From: Ascarosepion bandense
Taxonomy: Eukaryota; Mollusca; Cephalopoda; Sepiida; Sepiidae
Reading direction: 5' to 3'
Length of the DNA: 64,000 nucleotides
Assembly (NCBI GenBank): GCA_037127315.1
Contig: JBBBDQ010000400.1
Coordinates: 295,001 to 359,000, forward strand
Shown here: positions 36,010-46,530 of the stretch, piece after piece
How the letters are laid out: each line of letters opens with the position of its first letter
Position numbering within the stretch: position 1 is the stretch's first letter
Made by a program: the position numbers and the translations under genes
The notes under the pieces: generated by a model
What the model saw: the letters and a program-made list of their open reading frames with translations, nothing else
What the model was told of the DNA's origin: nothing
Databases searched by the model: none

Positions 36010-36625
36010 TTCCTCAATATTCCGTTCTCCTCAGTGTTCTTGACAAGCTCCAAAGGAGAGTCTGTAATGTGATAAGTACTGATCTGGCGGCTCGACTGCA
36101 GCCACTTCCCCATCGTTGAAATGTGGCCTCCCTTTGTCTGTTCTATAAATACTTTCATGGCTTCTGCTCGGACGAGCTTAAGTCTCTGATGCCTCCTCAA
36201 CAGGTGTTTACTCGTGCAACCAGACTGGCAACTGGGTCCCACCCATTCACAGTCAGGTTAGCCAAATGCAGACGACAAGTCTACTCCTGCAGCTTCTTCT
36301 CTCGCACTTCCCGCCTGTGGAACTCGCTCCCGTATTCTTGCTTTCCTGACGGCTACAACCTCCAGAAATTTAAATGCAAAGTCAATACTCATCTACTAAC
36401 CACTCTAGCTCTTTCCCCACTCTGTATAACCTTCCCCTCTCCCCACCCCTGTATAACCTTCCCTTTCTCTCCACCTATGTATCTGTCATCGCACCTGCTT
36501 TCTATTGTTCCTTTCTAACTAGTTTGTACTCCTCACTCTTTTCTAATTAATCTTTTTACATGTATGTAACCCCCTACACATCAGTGGCGTTTTCGCCTTG
36601 CTCGGGGTGAAATGATTAAAAAAAA
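36010..36625 (+). pseudogene. LINE ORF2 C-terminus with 3' UTR and poly(A)
   Basis: This is the best coding copy. Frames give LDKLQRRVCNVISTDLAARL, an in-frame TGA, then NVASLCLFYKYFHGFCSDEL, SRTSRLWNSLP.SCFPDGYN and LQKFKCKVNTHLL. This is the usual end of a Jockey/CR1-like ORF2 reverse transcriptase protein. The 3' UTR is rich in TCTCCCCACC, ends TATGTAACCCCCTACACATC...GCTCGGGGTGAAATGATT, and has an A-rich tail. The element is 5' truncated and inactive. Confidence 0.88.
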
Positions 36626-37505
36626 CAAAAAAAAACATTAACATTTCAACAAGGGGTTAAGTAAGACGAGCGAAGCTGCTCCAAGATAATTCTTGAATTT
36701 AATATTGGTATTTTTATGGTGTGTTTTACGCAGTTAATTTTCATTAAGGAAGGAGGTGGGGGATGACTACACTTGCCTGGTATTTAATCAATTTATCCTT
36801 AAATCGATGTTTTAAACAAAATTGTCTCGCTGAACCCAGATCAGCAAGTTCGCCTAAAAAAAGAAAAAAAAAGTGGGGGTACCGTACATTTCGGGTGAGT
36901 ATCCTACTCGCATAGTATTTGTAATATCAAGGTGGTTATATTGAGAAATAACTTAATTGAGATCAGCAATGTATATTAGAATGCGTCTGTCATCGTTTAC
37001 ACAACCTAAGTCGCTTATATTTAAGGAACATCGATGCTTTGCAAAGAAAAGAATGGAAATACGTCCTTTTTTTGCTGTTGAAAGTAAAATCCGAAAATGT
37101 CTGTATCTTGCTGATGTTATCTAAGCAAGATACGAAATATGTTAACCAAAACATACAGACAAGAACTATAGGGATCGAAGGTTTAGGTTTGTATAGCGAT
37201 ATATCTATGGATGTTTGTCTGGTGACATTATATATAATGCCAACGATGATAAAAAGAAATTCTTCCCTACAGGTTTAGTTGTTGTTTTGAATATGCAGTA
37301 TACCTTATACGCAGAGTGAAGTGTCTTCATATGGAGGTTTTGTAGGGGAGACTAGGAATGTGGTATAGGAGCCGAGGGGACAAATCTTGGTTTACTCAAT
37401 ATTTACCCGGTACATTTTTGTGTCGGGCGTATGAGACAAATTGATACAAGTTTAGATATTCTGTGACCAGTTCTGACATGCTAAAACAAACTTTGTACCC
37501 AGTTA
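36626..37505. other. Intron sequence, nothing recognised
   Basis: The open frame at 37039-37278 has no recognisable domain. No gene is called. Confidence 0.4.
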
Positions 37506-38065
37506 GCGCGTATGCTGGGTAATCTTTGACCAATGGCATTAGCGTAGGCGTTCGGGTCCCTCAGGTTAAAAATCGACCTTGTGCCACAACTAGCTCCAGT
37601 GGGCGTGTAGGGGTAAATCAGTCAGGCATATGCCCGGTAGAGTTTATCAAATTCAGTTACATATCTGTCTTCGGGCAGAGGGTAGCTCGGCTGTGTCTCA
37701 GTTTCTGCGGAGAGACACAGCTGAGAAAATAAAATACTGAAAAATGCCCGGTCTGTGGGAACGGCAGCCGAGGTTTCATATAGGGGTGGATCGGTCGTCT
37801 CCAGTTAAACCGATGGTTGCGATGGCTGGATAATTCCATGTCTTGGCCCGAGTGTAAGCGCTTGGGGTCTCCACCATGAAGTAAACTTTGTTGTGTCAGG
37901 TCACGTCTCAGTGGAGAGACGAGATAAATAATTCAATACCTTGGATGGATTGGTGAAGGTAGTGTTCCCTGTTAGCAAACCCGTCTCGCTGGTCTTTACA
38001 CCATAGTGAGTTCGATCTATACTGGGTAGTCCGTATTAACTTTGGCCGCTTGCATATGGAGAAAA
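37506..38065. repeat. Unclassified repeat-like block with hairpins and a tRNA-like end
   Basis: It contains a strong hairpin at 37689-37720 (GCTGTGTCTC/GAGACACAGC) and a smaller one near 37905-37921 (CGTCTC/GAGACG). Each is followed by an AATA/AAAATA..T(A)ATTC/ACTG-like stretch, so the two may be diverged copies of one motif. At 38004-38030 GAGTTCGATCTATACTGGGT resembles the family B B-box. It is less AT-rich than its surroundings. The open frames here have no domain. Confidence 0.4.
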
Positions 38066-38229
38066 TCTACGCAAAATTAAGAATGTTCTATATTAAACAG
38101 ATACATATTTTCAACTAGTGATTACTTGCAATTGGTATCTTTTTCAGTGGAGTTGTACCATATGCCGTACGACCAGAATTTAATTTAATTTATTTTTTTT
38201 AATATATAAATTAAGCACAAAAAATCACC

Positions 38230-38515
38230 ATTATTTATACTGTTCGGGCTGTTGTCCTTCTCTTTATTGCCATATTTACGTTTCGGCCTTTGTACGCTCC
38301 AGCCTTCTTCAGGTGCTAGGAATTTTTAACTAAGCCCTTTATTTCGATGACTGAAGTATATAATATGCCACTTTTAGACGCTATGTAGTTACCTCTCTTT
38401 AACGCAACTCTCTAAGTTATTTGTTCACCACTGCTATAGCCAGGTATTGAACTCACAACTCTTAGGGTCAAGTCACAGGAACTAACCAACGCCTATATTT
38501 AGTCCAAACAGTGTA
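38230..38515 (-). repeat. Family C SINE, nearly complete
   Basis: The minus strand carries a B-box-like GAGTTCAATACCTGGC, the AACAAATAACTTAGAGAGTT body, then ATCGAAATAAAGGGCTTAGT, CACCTGAAGAAGGCTGGAGC and GGCCGAAACG, and ends near ACAGCCCGAACAGTATAAAT. Confidence 0.72.
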
Positions 38516-39900
38516 AATGATAAGTATAATTAAATAAAATCACCAATATAAAAAAAATGCATAAAATTATACAAAAATTAATAGGGCGAGGCCGTTTGCT
38601 ATTTAAATTAATTGTAAATTGATTCTCCCACGAAAGCCAAAACAAATATGCACGTCAAGATTTCTTAAAATGTCTTTTTTTTTTTATTCCGATGACCTTT
38701 TTTTCTTTTTTTTCTTTTTTTTTACATTAATTTTCATAAATTTAATTTTTTTATTTTTTTTATTTTTTTATATTTCGTGAAATAGAATAGTTAATCTATA
38801 GTAATATAAAAAATAATTCTGAAAAAAAATATTTGCCGTAAGTATTGTAAAATACCTCCGTTCCTTAGGTTTGGACTAATCGATAGAAATAACATCGCTC
38901 ATAGTACGGGAGATAAGGTTTCTTGCTCCTGAGAAAAGGAAACGAAGGTCCAATTTGCTATATTGAATTTCTGCTTTCAAATAAAAAATAAAAAAAACTC
39001 CTTAAGAAGAAGAATCTGCGATATCTTTATTAGTGAGATTCTTTTTTTGCTTAATAGCATTAAAGTGAACTATCTGGATTTAACTCCTTGTGCTTCTTAA
39101 AGGAACGTCGAACGACAGACTGTACAAAAGTTAGTATCGTCTGTGCCTTGAATATCATAGCTCCTTGTACGGTTCTTTATAGTGTCGTGGCTCAAATAGT
39201 CGGCCACAAAATAAAATGTTGAGGTGCTAAAACAGATGTTCAAACAATGACATCTACATTAGATATTACGTGGGTGGTAATAGTCACATGGAAAAAAAAA
39301 GGTTACCAAAAGTCACAATTTTGGTACACAAGATTTTCAAAACCAAGCAACAGGCTGCCTAGAACGAAACATTTTCATTTTAAAGATGGCTGGAGAATAG
39401 ACCGACCGAAAGCGATTAAGCATTTGAAAATTGTAACAAAGAAAGCTAATGATTCAATCGGAAGGAACCTTTTCAAACTAGGCCGGCCGGACTAAATCAA
39501 GGTTGGATTTGTAGCATATGAGGCCCTAAATCTTTTACAAATACGCGCAATTATAAAATCATAAATTATTTACTTACCTGGTGATAATGAATTGCACTCG
39601 TATACAAGTATGCATGCCTAGAAGGGAAACTTGCTCATCCCCATTGCAGACACCTGCTCAGTCCCATTTGTGTTTGTTCAAATGTGGCTTATCCTGCAAC
39701 TATGCTGGCCATTTTTCTTTTCAAAAACTCCAAGTATTGTTTATCTACAACAGAACTGAGTTAGGGATTTTTACTATTAATGATGTCTTTGGGGTTAGAG
39801 GTAGGGATAGTAAGCCCAGGGTAAAAGAAAAATGAGAAGTCAGTCTAACATTTTTCGGTTTCTTTTTCCCTTCTTGTTACTCCCCTTGCTTCTTTTTTCT
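38516..39900. other. Intron sequence with unexplained open frames
   Basis: Poly(T) and poly(A) runs dominate 38660-38780. An 82-codon frame at 39247-39495 (with GYQKSQFWYTRFSKPSNRLP) and an 84-codon frame at 39581-39835 match no family I know and have no flanking splice signals that I trust. No gene is called. Confidence 0.4.
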
Positions 39901-39902
39901 TC

Positions 39903-40335
39903 TTGTTTCTCCTATTGGTTCCTCTATTCTTGTTTTTTTTGTTTCTCCTATTGGTTCCTCTATCCTTGTTTCTTTTTTGTTTCTCCTATTGGTTCCTCTA
40001 TCCTTGTTTCTTTTTTGTTTCTCCTATTGGTTCCTCTATCATTGTTTCTTTTTTGTTTCTCCTATTGGTTCCTCTATCCTTGTTTCTTTTTTGTTTCTCC
40101 TATTGGTTCCTCTATCCTTGTTTCTTTTTTGTTTCTCCTATTGGTTCCTCTATCCTTGTTTCTTTTTTTGTTTCTCCTATTGGTTCCTCTATCCTTGTTT
40201 CTTTTTTGTTTCTCCTATTGGTTCCTCTATCCTTGTTTCTTTTTTGTTTCTCCTATTGGTTCCTCTATTCTTGTTTTTTCTTTTCTTTTTTGTTTCTCCT
40301 ATTGGTTCCTCTATCCTTGTTTCTTTTTTTTTCGT
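39903..40335. repeat. 38-bp minisatellite, about 11 copies
   Basis: The unit starts CCTATTGGTTCCTCTATCCT and ends TGTTTCTTTTTTGTTTCT. Small indels in the T runs shift the period. All three plus frames are open, giving hydrophobic ORFs (FLLLVPLSLF, CFSYWFLYP, SPIGSSILV) that are artefacts of the repeat. Confidence 0.95.
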
Positions 40336-40764
40336 TGATAATTTTCCGTTAATCTTTCTATTTCTTTGTTGCATTTTTCCCTGTTACTTTTTCCCCTGTA
40401 TTCATCGATTATGATTTTAAAATATTTCTTTGTGTGTATATGATATATATATATATATAATTACTGATCTTTTATATTATTGTAAACAAACTACTAAAAG
40501 GGGGATCGAAGAGAGGACATTGAGTTGATATTGAACAGACAAGACTAACAGCTAAGAGCTGAAGATATAACTCGATGTATCCTGAGAAACCCCAGATTGG
40601 AGGTTAAGCACATTCTGAATGAATGAAAAACCAACACCTTAAACGTAGTAAATGCTATACTGCCACAAATATAAAAAGATTTTTTAAAGATATTCTCCAT
40701 ACGCAGGTAATATGGCTTAAAAAAGAAACAGATTTTTTTCTTTTTAGCATTTAGAAAAAAGAAA
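40336..40764. other. Intron sequence with a short (AT)n
   Basis: An AT run lies at 40442-40459. No gene or repeat family is recognised. Confidence 0.4.
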
Positions 40765-40905
40765 ATATTTGTGTGTCTTGTACCTTCAGGAAGTTAGCGA
40801 TCATAGATCTCCACCATTTCCTGTCTCTTCTCCGAAACTCTGTTTCACAATATATTTACTCAAACTCGCTAGGAGTTTATGCGTTTATTTCCTCTGTCCG
40901 TTTTA
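40765..40905 (-). pseudogene. Non-LTR reverse transcriptase C-terminus, part 1 (host of a nested insertion)
   Basis: The minus-strand frame reads FRRRDRKWWRSMIANFLKVQ, matching the terminal RATRDRE.WK.MIA...GQGT-like motif of the related copy at 53805-54525. Upstream (40890-40905) is an ESKTDRGNK segment corresponding to the usual GKIEGKR.RGR motif. The frame is then interrupted by the plus-strand LINE. Confidence 0.7.
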
Positions 40906-41548
40906 CTTTCAAACTGTCCTGGAAGTATCCGCCCGTGCATTGAGTATTGCTGCCATATCTGGTCCGGTGCTCCTGCTATCCACTTAGGTGTCCTCAACCA
41001 AATCCAACGGAGAATCTGTAATGTAATCGATCCCGACTTGGCAGCTAGGATACAGTCGCTTTCTCACCGGCGCAATTTGGCTTCTCTGTGTCTCTTCTAC
41101 AAACATTTTCACGGCTTCTGCTCCGATGATCTTAGCTCACTGGTACCCCTATATATGAATTTCCTCGAGCCACAAGATGAACAACTAGGTCCCACTCTTT
41201 TACTGTGAAACCAATAAATTGTAAACGCGAATTCTACTCTACCAGCTTCTTTTCTCGCACTTCCCGTCTGTGGAATTCTCATCCGCATACTTGCTTTCCT
41301 GACAGTTACAATCTCCAAGAATTTAAATGTAAAGTCAATAGCCATCTCCTCTCTCACTAACTTACATCCTCTCTCTCATGCTTTTCTACATCCACCCCAC
41401 TCTCATCAGTACTCTCTTTCGCCTCCTACTCTCTTCTTGACGCCCCCTGCAACCTCTCACTCCTCATAACATTCCTCCTATGTAACCCCCTGCACAACAG
41501 TGGCAGTAAAATGTCTTGCTTGGAGTGACACGATTGTAAAAAAAAAAA
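40906..41548 (+). pseudogene. LINE ORF2 C-terminus and tail, inserted into an older element
   Basis: It encodes SIRPCIEYCCHIWSGAPAIH, VLNQIQRRICNVIDPDLAAR, HRRNLASLCLFYKHFHGFCS and, after frameshifts, a LEPQDEQLGP-like part. It ends with CTCCAAGAATTTAAATGTAA, TATGTAACCCCCTGCACAAC and GTCTTGCTTGGAGTGACACG, then poly(A). IEYCCHIW is a typical non-LTR reverse transcriptase C-terminal motif. It is truncated and frameshifted. Confidence 0.85.
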
Positions 41549-41900
41549 ATCAAATTTTCCAAGCATTCTTTCCTTATTATGATCCTTAGAAATGTTAACT
41601 GCCTCTTCTTGATATTAAGTGTGTGTTTTTTCTTATCTTCATTTTCTTTAGAACTTCGTCGTTGCTCACATGTTCGTACCAAATGGTATTCTCAGCATCC
41701 TTCTGTAGAACCTCATTTTTGTTGTTTTTGAGTTTTTATTTTTTATTTTTAAGGAGATCGTCCAGCATTTATTTTCATTCAGGAGGAGGGATATTACATA
41801 ATAGTTCAGTATGTTTTTCTTTTCTTTCTTATACATATTTTTAACAATTGCTCTCTTCCCACACAAAGATCCACGCCCTGGCCACCTCGAAATGAGCAAC
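41549..41900 (-). pseudogene. Non-LTR reverse transcriptase remnant, part 2
   Basis: Minus-strand frames give KTTKMRFYRRMLRIPFGTNM, then LNIKKRQLTFLRIIIRKECL and ENLI. These correspond to the W.YRRMLRI and L.IRKRQL.FLGH..RKEGLENL motifs. Part 1 continues from this point on the other side of the inserted LINE. Confidence 0.78.
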
Positions 41901-42349
41901 CAGTTTCTCCCTTTGCTGAATTTTCATATACACAGCCAAAAGAAAAAACAAACATTCGAGGGAAAATTGACTAGAAATATAAGATATTTGCAAAGCTGTC
42001 GTCAGAGAAGCTAGAGGTAGGTGTTCGAGCTGCGGTAAAATAACAGCATTTCAGATTTCCCCTTTTCTCATATAGCGTAGGATAGATTTTTTTTTTCTTT
42101 TTTAACTTTAAAACTGAGTTACTCAGAAACTTGAAAAACACTCTTTTAAACGTTTATTTCTCTTTACCGAATTAGATGTCAGATAACTTGGCTCAACTAT
42201 ATTCCTATGCCTGTCTCTCTTAATGCTCACTATCATACGCAATCGTTTAATCTCGGTCTCGCCGGGTCCTGGTCATGACGGTAAACTGTATCCGGCAGCA
42301 AGGCCTCTGATTGGGAGGTTGTAAGGAGCATGGAACAGCCTCTTAATTG
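41901..42349. other. Intron sequence, nothing recognised
   Basis: AT-rich DNA with no repeat family I can match and no gene. Confidence 0.4.
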
Positions 42350-42540
42350 AACGCGCAATTGTTAAATTAAAACGCCATAATTGCGCGTTCATAAATTCCC
42401 TGTCACATGAGCGCTCAAAAGAAACACTGTTACTAGAGCGTTCTTAAAAAGAAAAACGGTAAAAAGTAAAATCAGTTATTAAAAATCGTCTGAAGACATA
42501 ACTCATGGTAGAAACCTGGGTAGCGAATAACTCTTTTATA
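42350..42540 (+). repeat. Foldback element, right half
   Basis: It matches the right arm of the palindrome at 46111-46425: TTGCGCGTTCATAAATTCCC, TGAGCGCTC, AAAATCAGTTATT, CATGGTAGAAACCTGGGTAG and GCGAATAACTC. A short inverted piece (GAACGCGCAATT, 42349-42360) remains of the left arm. Confidence 0.7.
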
Positions 42541-43126
42541 AAAGGAAGATAGAGAGATATATAGAGAGATATATAGATAGATAGAGATAGACAGATAGAT
42601 AGATAGAGATATAGATAGATATAGATAGAGATAGATAGAGATATAGATAGATATAGAGCTAGATAGATATAGATAGATATAGAGCTATAGAGATATAGAG
42701 CTAGATATAGAGATATAGAGCTAGATATAGAGATATAGAGCTAGATATAGAGATATAGAGCTAGATATAGAGATATAGAGCTAGATATAGAGATATAGAG
42801 CTAGATATAGAGATATATATAGATATAGAGATAGATATAGAGATAGATATAGATATAGAGATAGAGATAGATATAGAGATAGAGATAGAGATAGATATAG
42901 AGATAGAGATAGAGATAGAGATAGATATAGAGATAGAGATAGAGGTAGATATAGAGATAGAGATAGATATAGAGATAGATATAGAGATAGATATAGATAT
43001 AGATATAGAGATAGATATAGATAGAGATATATAGATATAGAGATATAGAGATATAGATATAGAGATATAGAGATATAGAGATATAGATATAGATATAGAG
43101 ATATAGATATAGAGATATAGAGATAT

Positions 43127-43177
<51 letters not shown>

Positions 43178-43178
43178 T

Positions 43179-43227
<49 letters not shown>

Positions 43228-43336
43228 TAGATAGATAGATATATATATATAGATATATATATATATATATAGAGAGATAGATAGATATATATATATAGAT
43301 ATATATATATATAGAGAGAGAGAGAGATAGATAGAT

Positions 43337-43385
<49 letters not shown>

Positions 43386-43396
43386 TATATAGAGAT
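42541..43396. repeat. Large GATA/GAGATA/AT satellite tract
   Basis: About 850 bp made of AGAT, AGATAT, AGAG and AT units, including a 20-bp higher-order unit (AGCTAGATATAGAGATATAG) between about 42655 and 42815. The long minus-strand open frame (Ile/Ser/Tyr repeats) is an artefact. It starts where the foldback element ends. Confidence 0.95.
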
Positions 43397-44520
43397 CCTC
43401 TCTTTGAGTCTAGCGACTTTCCGTGCCATTCTTTGTCAACTGGCTAATGAAAATACTAGAATTCTGGTTTGGTTTGAAACCCTTATGTAATATGAGGCCT
43501 TTTCTTTGATTCTTTCTACTAAACGAACGAACAACAATCACTTACTCATTCTCATTGTTATCAACATTACTAGCCATTTGTTTATTTATTCAACTCGTCC
43601 GAACAAAAGTTGACATAACAGGCTTTTGATTAGAGCTGCATTCACAATTTTATTTTTTATTCTATTGTAAGCCTTACTGCATACTTTGTCCAACTCTTTG
43701 TTAAGAAGCTTGAAGACCCAGATTCTTTCGCGTTCTAATTATTTCGATTGTTCGGATGAATATATTATTATTATTGGTTTCGAGATATTTGGTGGTGGTG
43801 GTGGTGGAGTTGAATTAGTACGCTTCAATTCGGGAACTATTTCATTTAGCGTAGATATTTTTTTTTTCGCGGAGGGAATGTTTCGCGATATTAAGTTGGT
43901 CGGCAAAATTCCTTTCGTATTTTGTGCGACATATGTTGTTAAAATGGTATTCAAGAAATTTTTGAAAGAGAAAGCGAGAAACAAAAAAAGAATCAAAGGT
44001 TACTGCTAATCAATCTCTCTTGCTAATTAACGATTGTCTTCTTGTCAGGGCCTAATTTTTTTTCATCTATTTTTGCATTCAAATGAGCTGAACCCTTCTC
44101 GTTTAGTCTTGGGAAGCATTCTAAATTTTCCAATGCCTCAAAGGAAAGATTTAATTTTTTTAAAGCAGGTTTCACAGATCGATACTTTGAACGTTGAACT
44201 TTTCACTGCTGGCATTTTTTTTATACATAACTAAAAAAAAAAAATGTGAAAAAGTGAAGTTTTTGGGTGTATTGGTTATCAGCGTGGTAAATGTAATCTA
44301 GAAAAGAAAGTTCGAATCCCGATTGAGCTTGATGTTTCATTACCATCTTGATCTTTTTTTTTTTTAAAGTTTCGTTACTGGCATGCCACTATAGTGACAT
44401 TTCAACAATCTGCTGTCATAAACTTCCTAATCTACCATGCTATAGCGACAGTAATCCGATAGTCAACCTTAATAAGAGCTTTCTTTTCTCCCTCGCTTCT
44501 TTTCTCTTTCTCTGGCTCTC
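43397..44520. other. Intron sequence with a tRNA-like remnant
   Basis: At 44266-44332 TGTATTGGTTATCAGCGTGG and AAGTTCGAATCCCGATT resemble A and B boxes about 45 nt apart. No cloverleaf can be supported, so this is a SINE fragment at most. The open frame at 43686-44009 has a poly-Gly stretch from (GGT)n and no domain. Confidence 0.4.
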
Positions 44521-44543
44521 GTGCGCTCTCTCTCTCTCCCCTT

Positions 44544-44579
<36 letters not shown>

Positions 44580-45020
44580 CGGCCCCTTTGTCTCTCTCTC
44601 TCTCGTGCGGCCCCTTTGTCTCTCTCTCTCTCTCGTGTCCCCGGCCCCTTTGTCTCTCTCTCTCTCTCGTGTGTGGCCCCTTTCTCTCTCTCTCTCTCGT
44701 GTGGCCCCTTTGTCTCTCACTCTATCGTGTGGCCCCTTTGTGTATCTCTTTCGTATGGCCCCTGTGTGTGTGTGTGTCTCTCTCTTTCGTATGGCCCCTG
44801 TGTGTGTGTCTCTCTCTTTCGTATGGCCCCTGTGTGTGTGTGTGTCTCTCTCTCTTTCGTATGGCCCCTGTGTGTGTCTCTCTCTCTTTCGTATGGCCCC
44901 TGTGTATGTGTCTCTCTCTTTCGTATGGCCCCTGTGTATGTGTGTGTCTCTCTCTCTCACTTTCGTGTGGCCCCTGTGTATGTGTGTGTGTCTGTCTGTG
45001 TGTGTCTCTCTCTCTCTACC
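44521..45020. repeat. (TC)n plus CGTRTGGCCCCTNTGT minisatellite, about 13 units
   Basis: Variable (TC)n or (GT)n runs alternate with a conserved TCGTATGGCCCCTGTGTGTG-type core. The early units read CGTGCGGCCCCTTTGTCTC and the later ones CGTATGGCCCCTGTGTGTG, so the array has evolved along its length. Open frames on both strands are artefacts. Confidence 0.93.
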
Positions 45021-45760
45021 CTATCCCTTTCGCTCGTTTTACTTTCACACACCCCTTGTCTCACTCACACTAGAAAATTTGTTTCCTGACTTATCAATTC
45101 TGTTCTTCGCCATAAATTATACTTCCTTTGTTTGATAAAGGAGGCTTTACTTTATCAGGAGATAGAATTCTGGAAAGCAATTTATTTGTGGACTGAAAAA
45201 ATTTTATTGCTTAAAAACTCTCTTAATTGAAAATAGAAAGGATTAACTCCCGATAATCTAATCTTTGCCGTTGGTTGTTGTCTTTGGTTCAACCGGAATG
45301 CGAGGCGGTGGCGTGGGGTGGGCGAGAGCACGATTATCTGTCGTATTAGAAATTGTTCGTGCCAACGGACGGTGTCTCCGCTTATAATAAAAAAAAAAAA
45401 AAACTCTCCTACTGTGGACTGCGGTCGTTATTAGAATTTATCTACTCTTTTGTGTGGAGGTGGACAGAGCGGATGATTGAGTCGTGGATTTGGAGAGTCT
45501 ACAAGGTGATGGGGATAGTTGAGTGTTTACTACCAACATTAGTGTGTCTGTGTTCGATCCCACCTAAAACCCATGTTCGAATACTTCTAATTTTTCCACT
45601 ATGGATTTTCGAGATTTGGTATATCGAAATTTCAAATGAGACCGATCATGACCACGTACACATTCAGCACAACGTAATCTAGTCATGGCTCGGTATAAGT
45701 TAGACATTTATTTTGCTGTATTCTGTTTACGTCTTGAGAGGGACAATTACTGAGCTTGTA
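45021..45760. other. Intron sequence, nothing recognised
   Basis: A 109-codon frame (45353-45682) has Trp-rich hydrophobic content but no domain. A B-box-like TGTTCGATCCCACC lies near 45550. No gene is called. Confidence 0.4.
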
Positions 45761-45762
45761 CC

Positions 45763-46040
45763 AGTGTTGTGTAATGGATATCTGCTCGGAATGAGAAATC
45801 GGAGAGCCGAGTTCGAATTGAATTAGTTACATTCACTTAGGCGCAAGTACTCTTGGGAAAAGTATGAATCCATCTCTTCCCCCCTCCTCTAGCTATGGGT
45901 TTAATAGCAGGGCAGATTGGGTTCTAAAGCCTTGGTTAGCAATCGGTTTACAGAAAGAAATGGCAACCTACTGCGGGAAAATCTTCTGCCTAGTCAGTCA
46001 TCGAAAGAGACATGATATCACGTTTGATACTTGACTGATC
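45763..46040 (+). repeat. Family A tRNA-derived SINE, full length, diverged
   Basis: The head has GTTGTGTAATGGATATCTGC and GAGTTCGAATTG. The body has GCAGATTGGGTTCTAAAGCC and CAACCTACTGCGGGAAAATC. The hairpin region has lost part of its left stem (CAGTCATCGAAAGAGACATG). It ends CTTGACTGATCAG. Confidence 0.82.
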
Positions 46041-46066
46041 AGTTGCGGTAAGGTAAACCACATGTT

Positions 46067-46099
<33 letters not shown>

Positions 46100-46105
<6 letters not shown>

Positions 46106-46437
46106 CTTCATTTGTAAACGAGTTATTACGCAACCTAGGTTTCTACCATGGGGTGTTTTCAGGCGAATTGCAGCAACTGATTTTACCGGATTTTTTTTTT
46201 TAACGCTCACGCAACGGAGAAATTTGGAACGCGCTAATTTTAAAAATTAGAAGAAATTATAACGTTATTTTTTTCTAATTTTTAAAAGTTGCGCGTTCAA
46301 AAATTCCCCGTTACGTGAGCGTTCTTTAAAAAAAAACAAAAAAACCCCGGTAAAATCAGTTATTGCATATTGCCTGAAGACGCCATATGGTAGAAACCTA
46401 GGTCACGTAATAACTCGTTTACAAATAAAAAATATTC
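46100..46437. repeat. Foldback (long palindrome) element
   Basis: The left arm from TTTGTAAACGAGTTATTACG through CCTAGGTTTCTACCATGG and AACGCTCACG..ACGG to GAACGCGC is answered by GTTGCGCGTTC, CCGTTACGTGAGCGTT, CATATGGTAGAAACCTAGG and CGTAATAACTCGTTTACAAA. The centre is near 46268 and the arms are about 155 bp. The sequence after it (to about 46530) is shared with 15211-15420. (AT)n lies directly to the left. Confidence 0.85.
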
Positions 46438-46530
46438 AAAAGTTTTACAATATAATTGTGCTGAACACTTTTTAATACAACTGCGTACTGGTCTAATTTT
46501 ATTATGACCCAAAAACTAAGTAATTAAACA

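Noticed and set aside
36123..36518. Host gene ORF with RTSRLWNSLP
   Set aside because: This is the C-terminal end of a LINE ORF2, and it recurs in other fragments of the window.
39247..39495. 82-codon Lys-rich ORF
   Set aside because: No recognised family and no splice or start support. Noted only as unexplained.
39832..40414. Three overlapping hydrophobic 'membrane protein' ORFs
   Set aside because: They are the three frames of a 38-bp T-rich minisatellite.
42761..43429. 222-codon Ile/Ser/Tyr ORF
   Set aside because: Simple translation of the GATA/AT satellite.
43686..44009. 107-codon ORF with poly-Gly
   Set aside because: The Gly run comes from (GGT)n, no domain is seen, the minus strand is open too, and there is no splice context.
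44348..45135. Cys/Ser-rich ORFs on both strands
   Set aside because: Artefacts of the TC/GT plus GGCCCC minisatellite.
45353..45682. 109-codon Trp-rich ORF
   Set aside because: It crosses a poly(A) run and has no domain or neighbouring splice signals.
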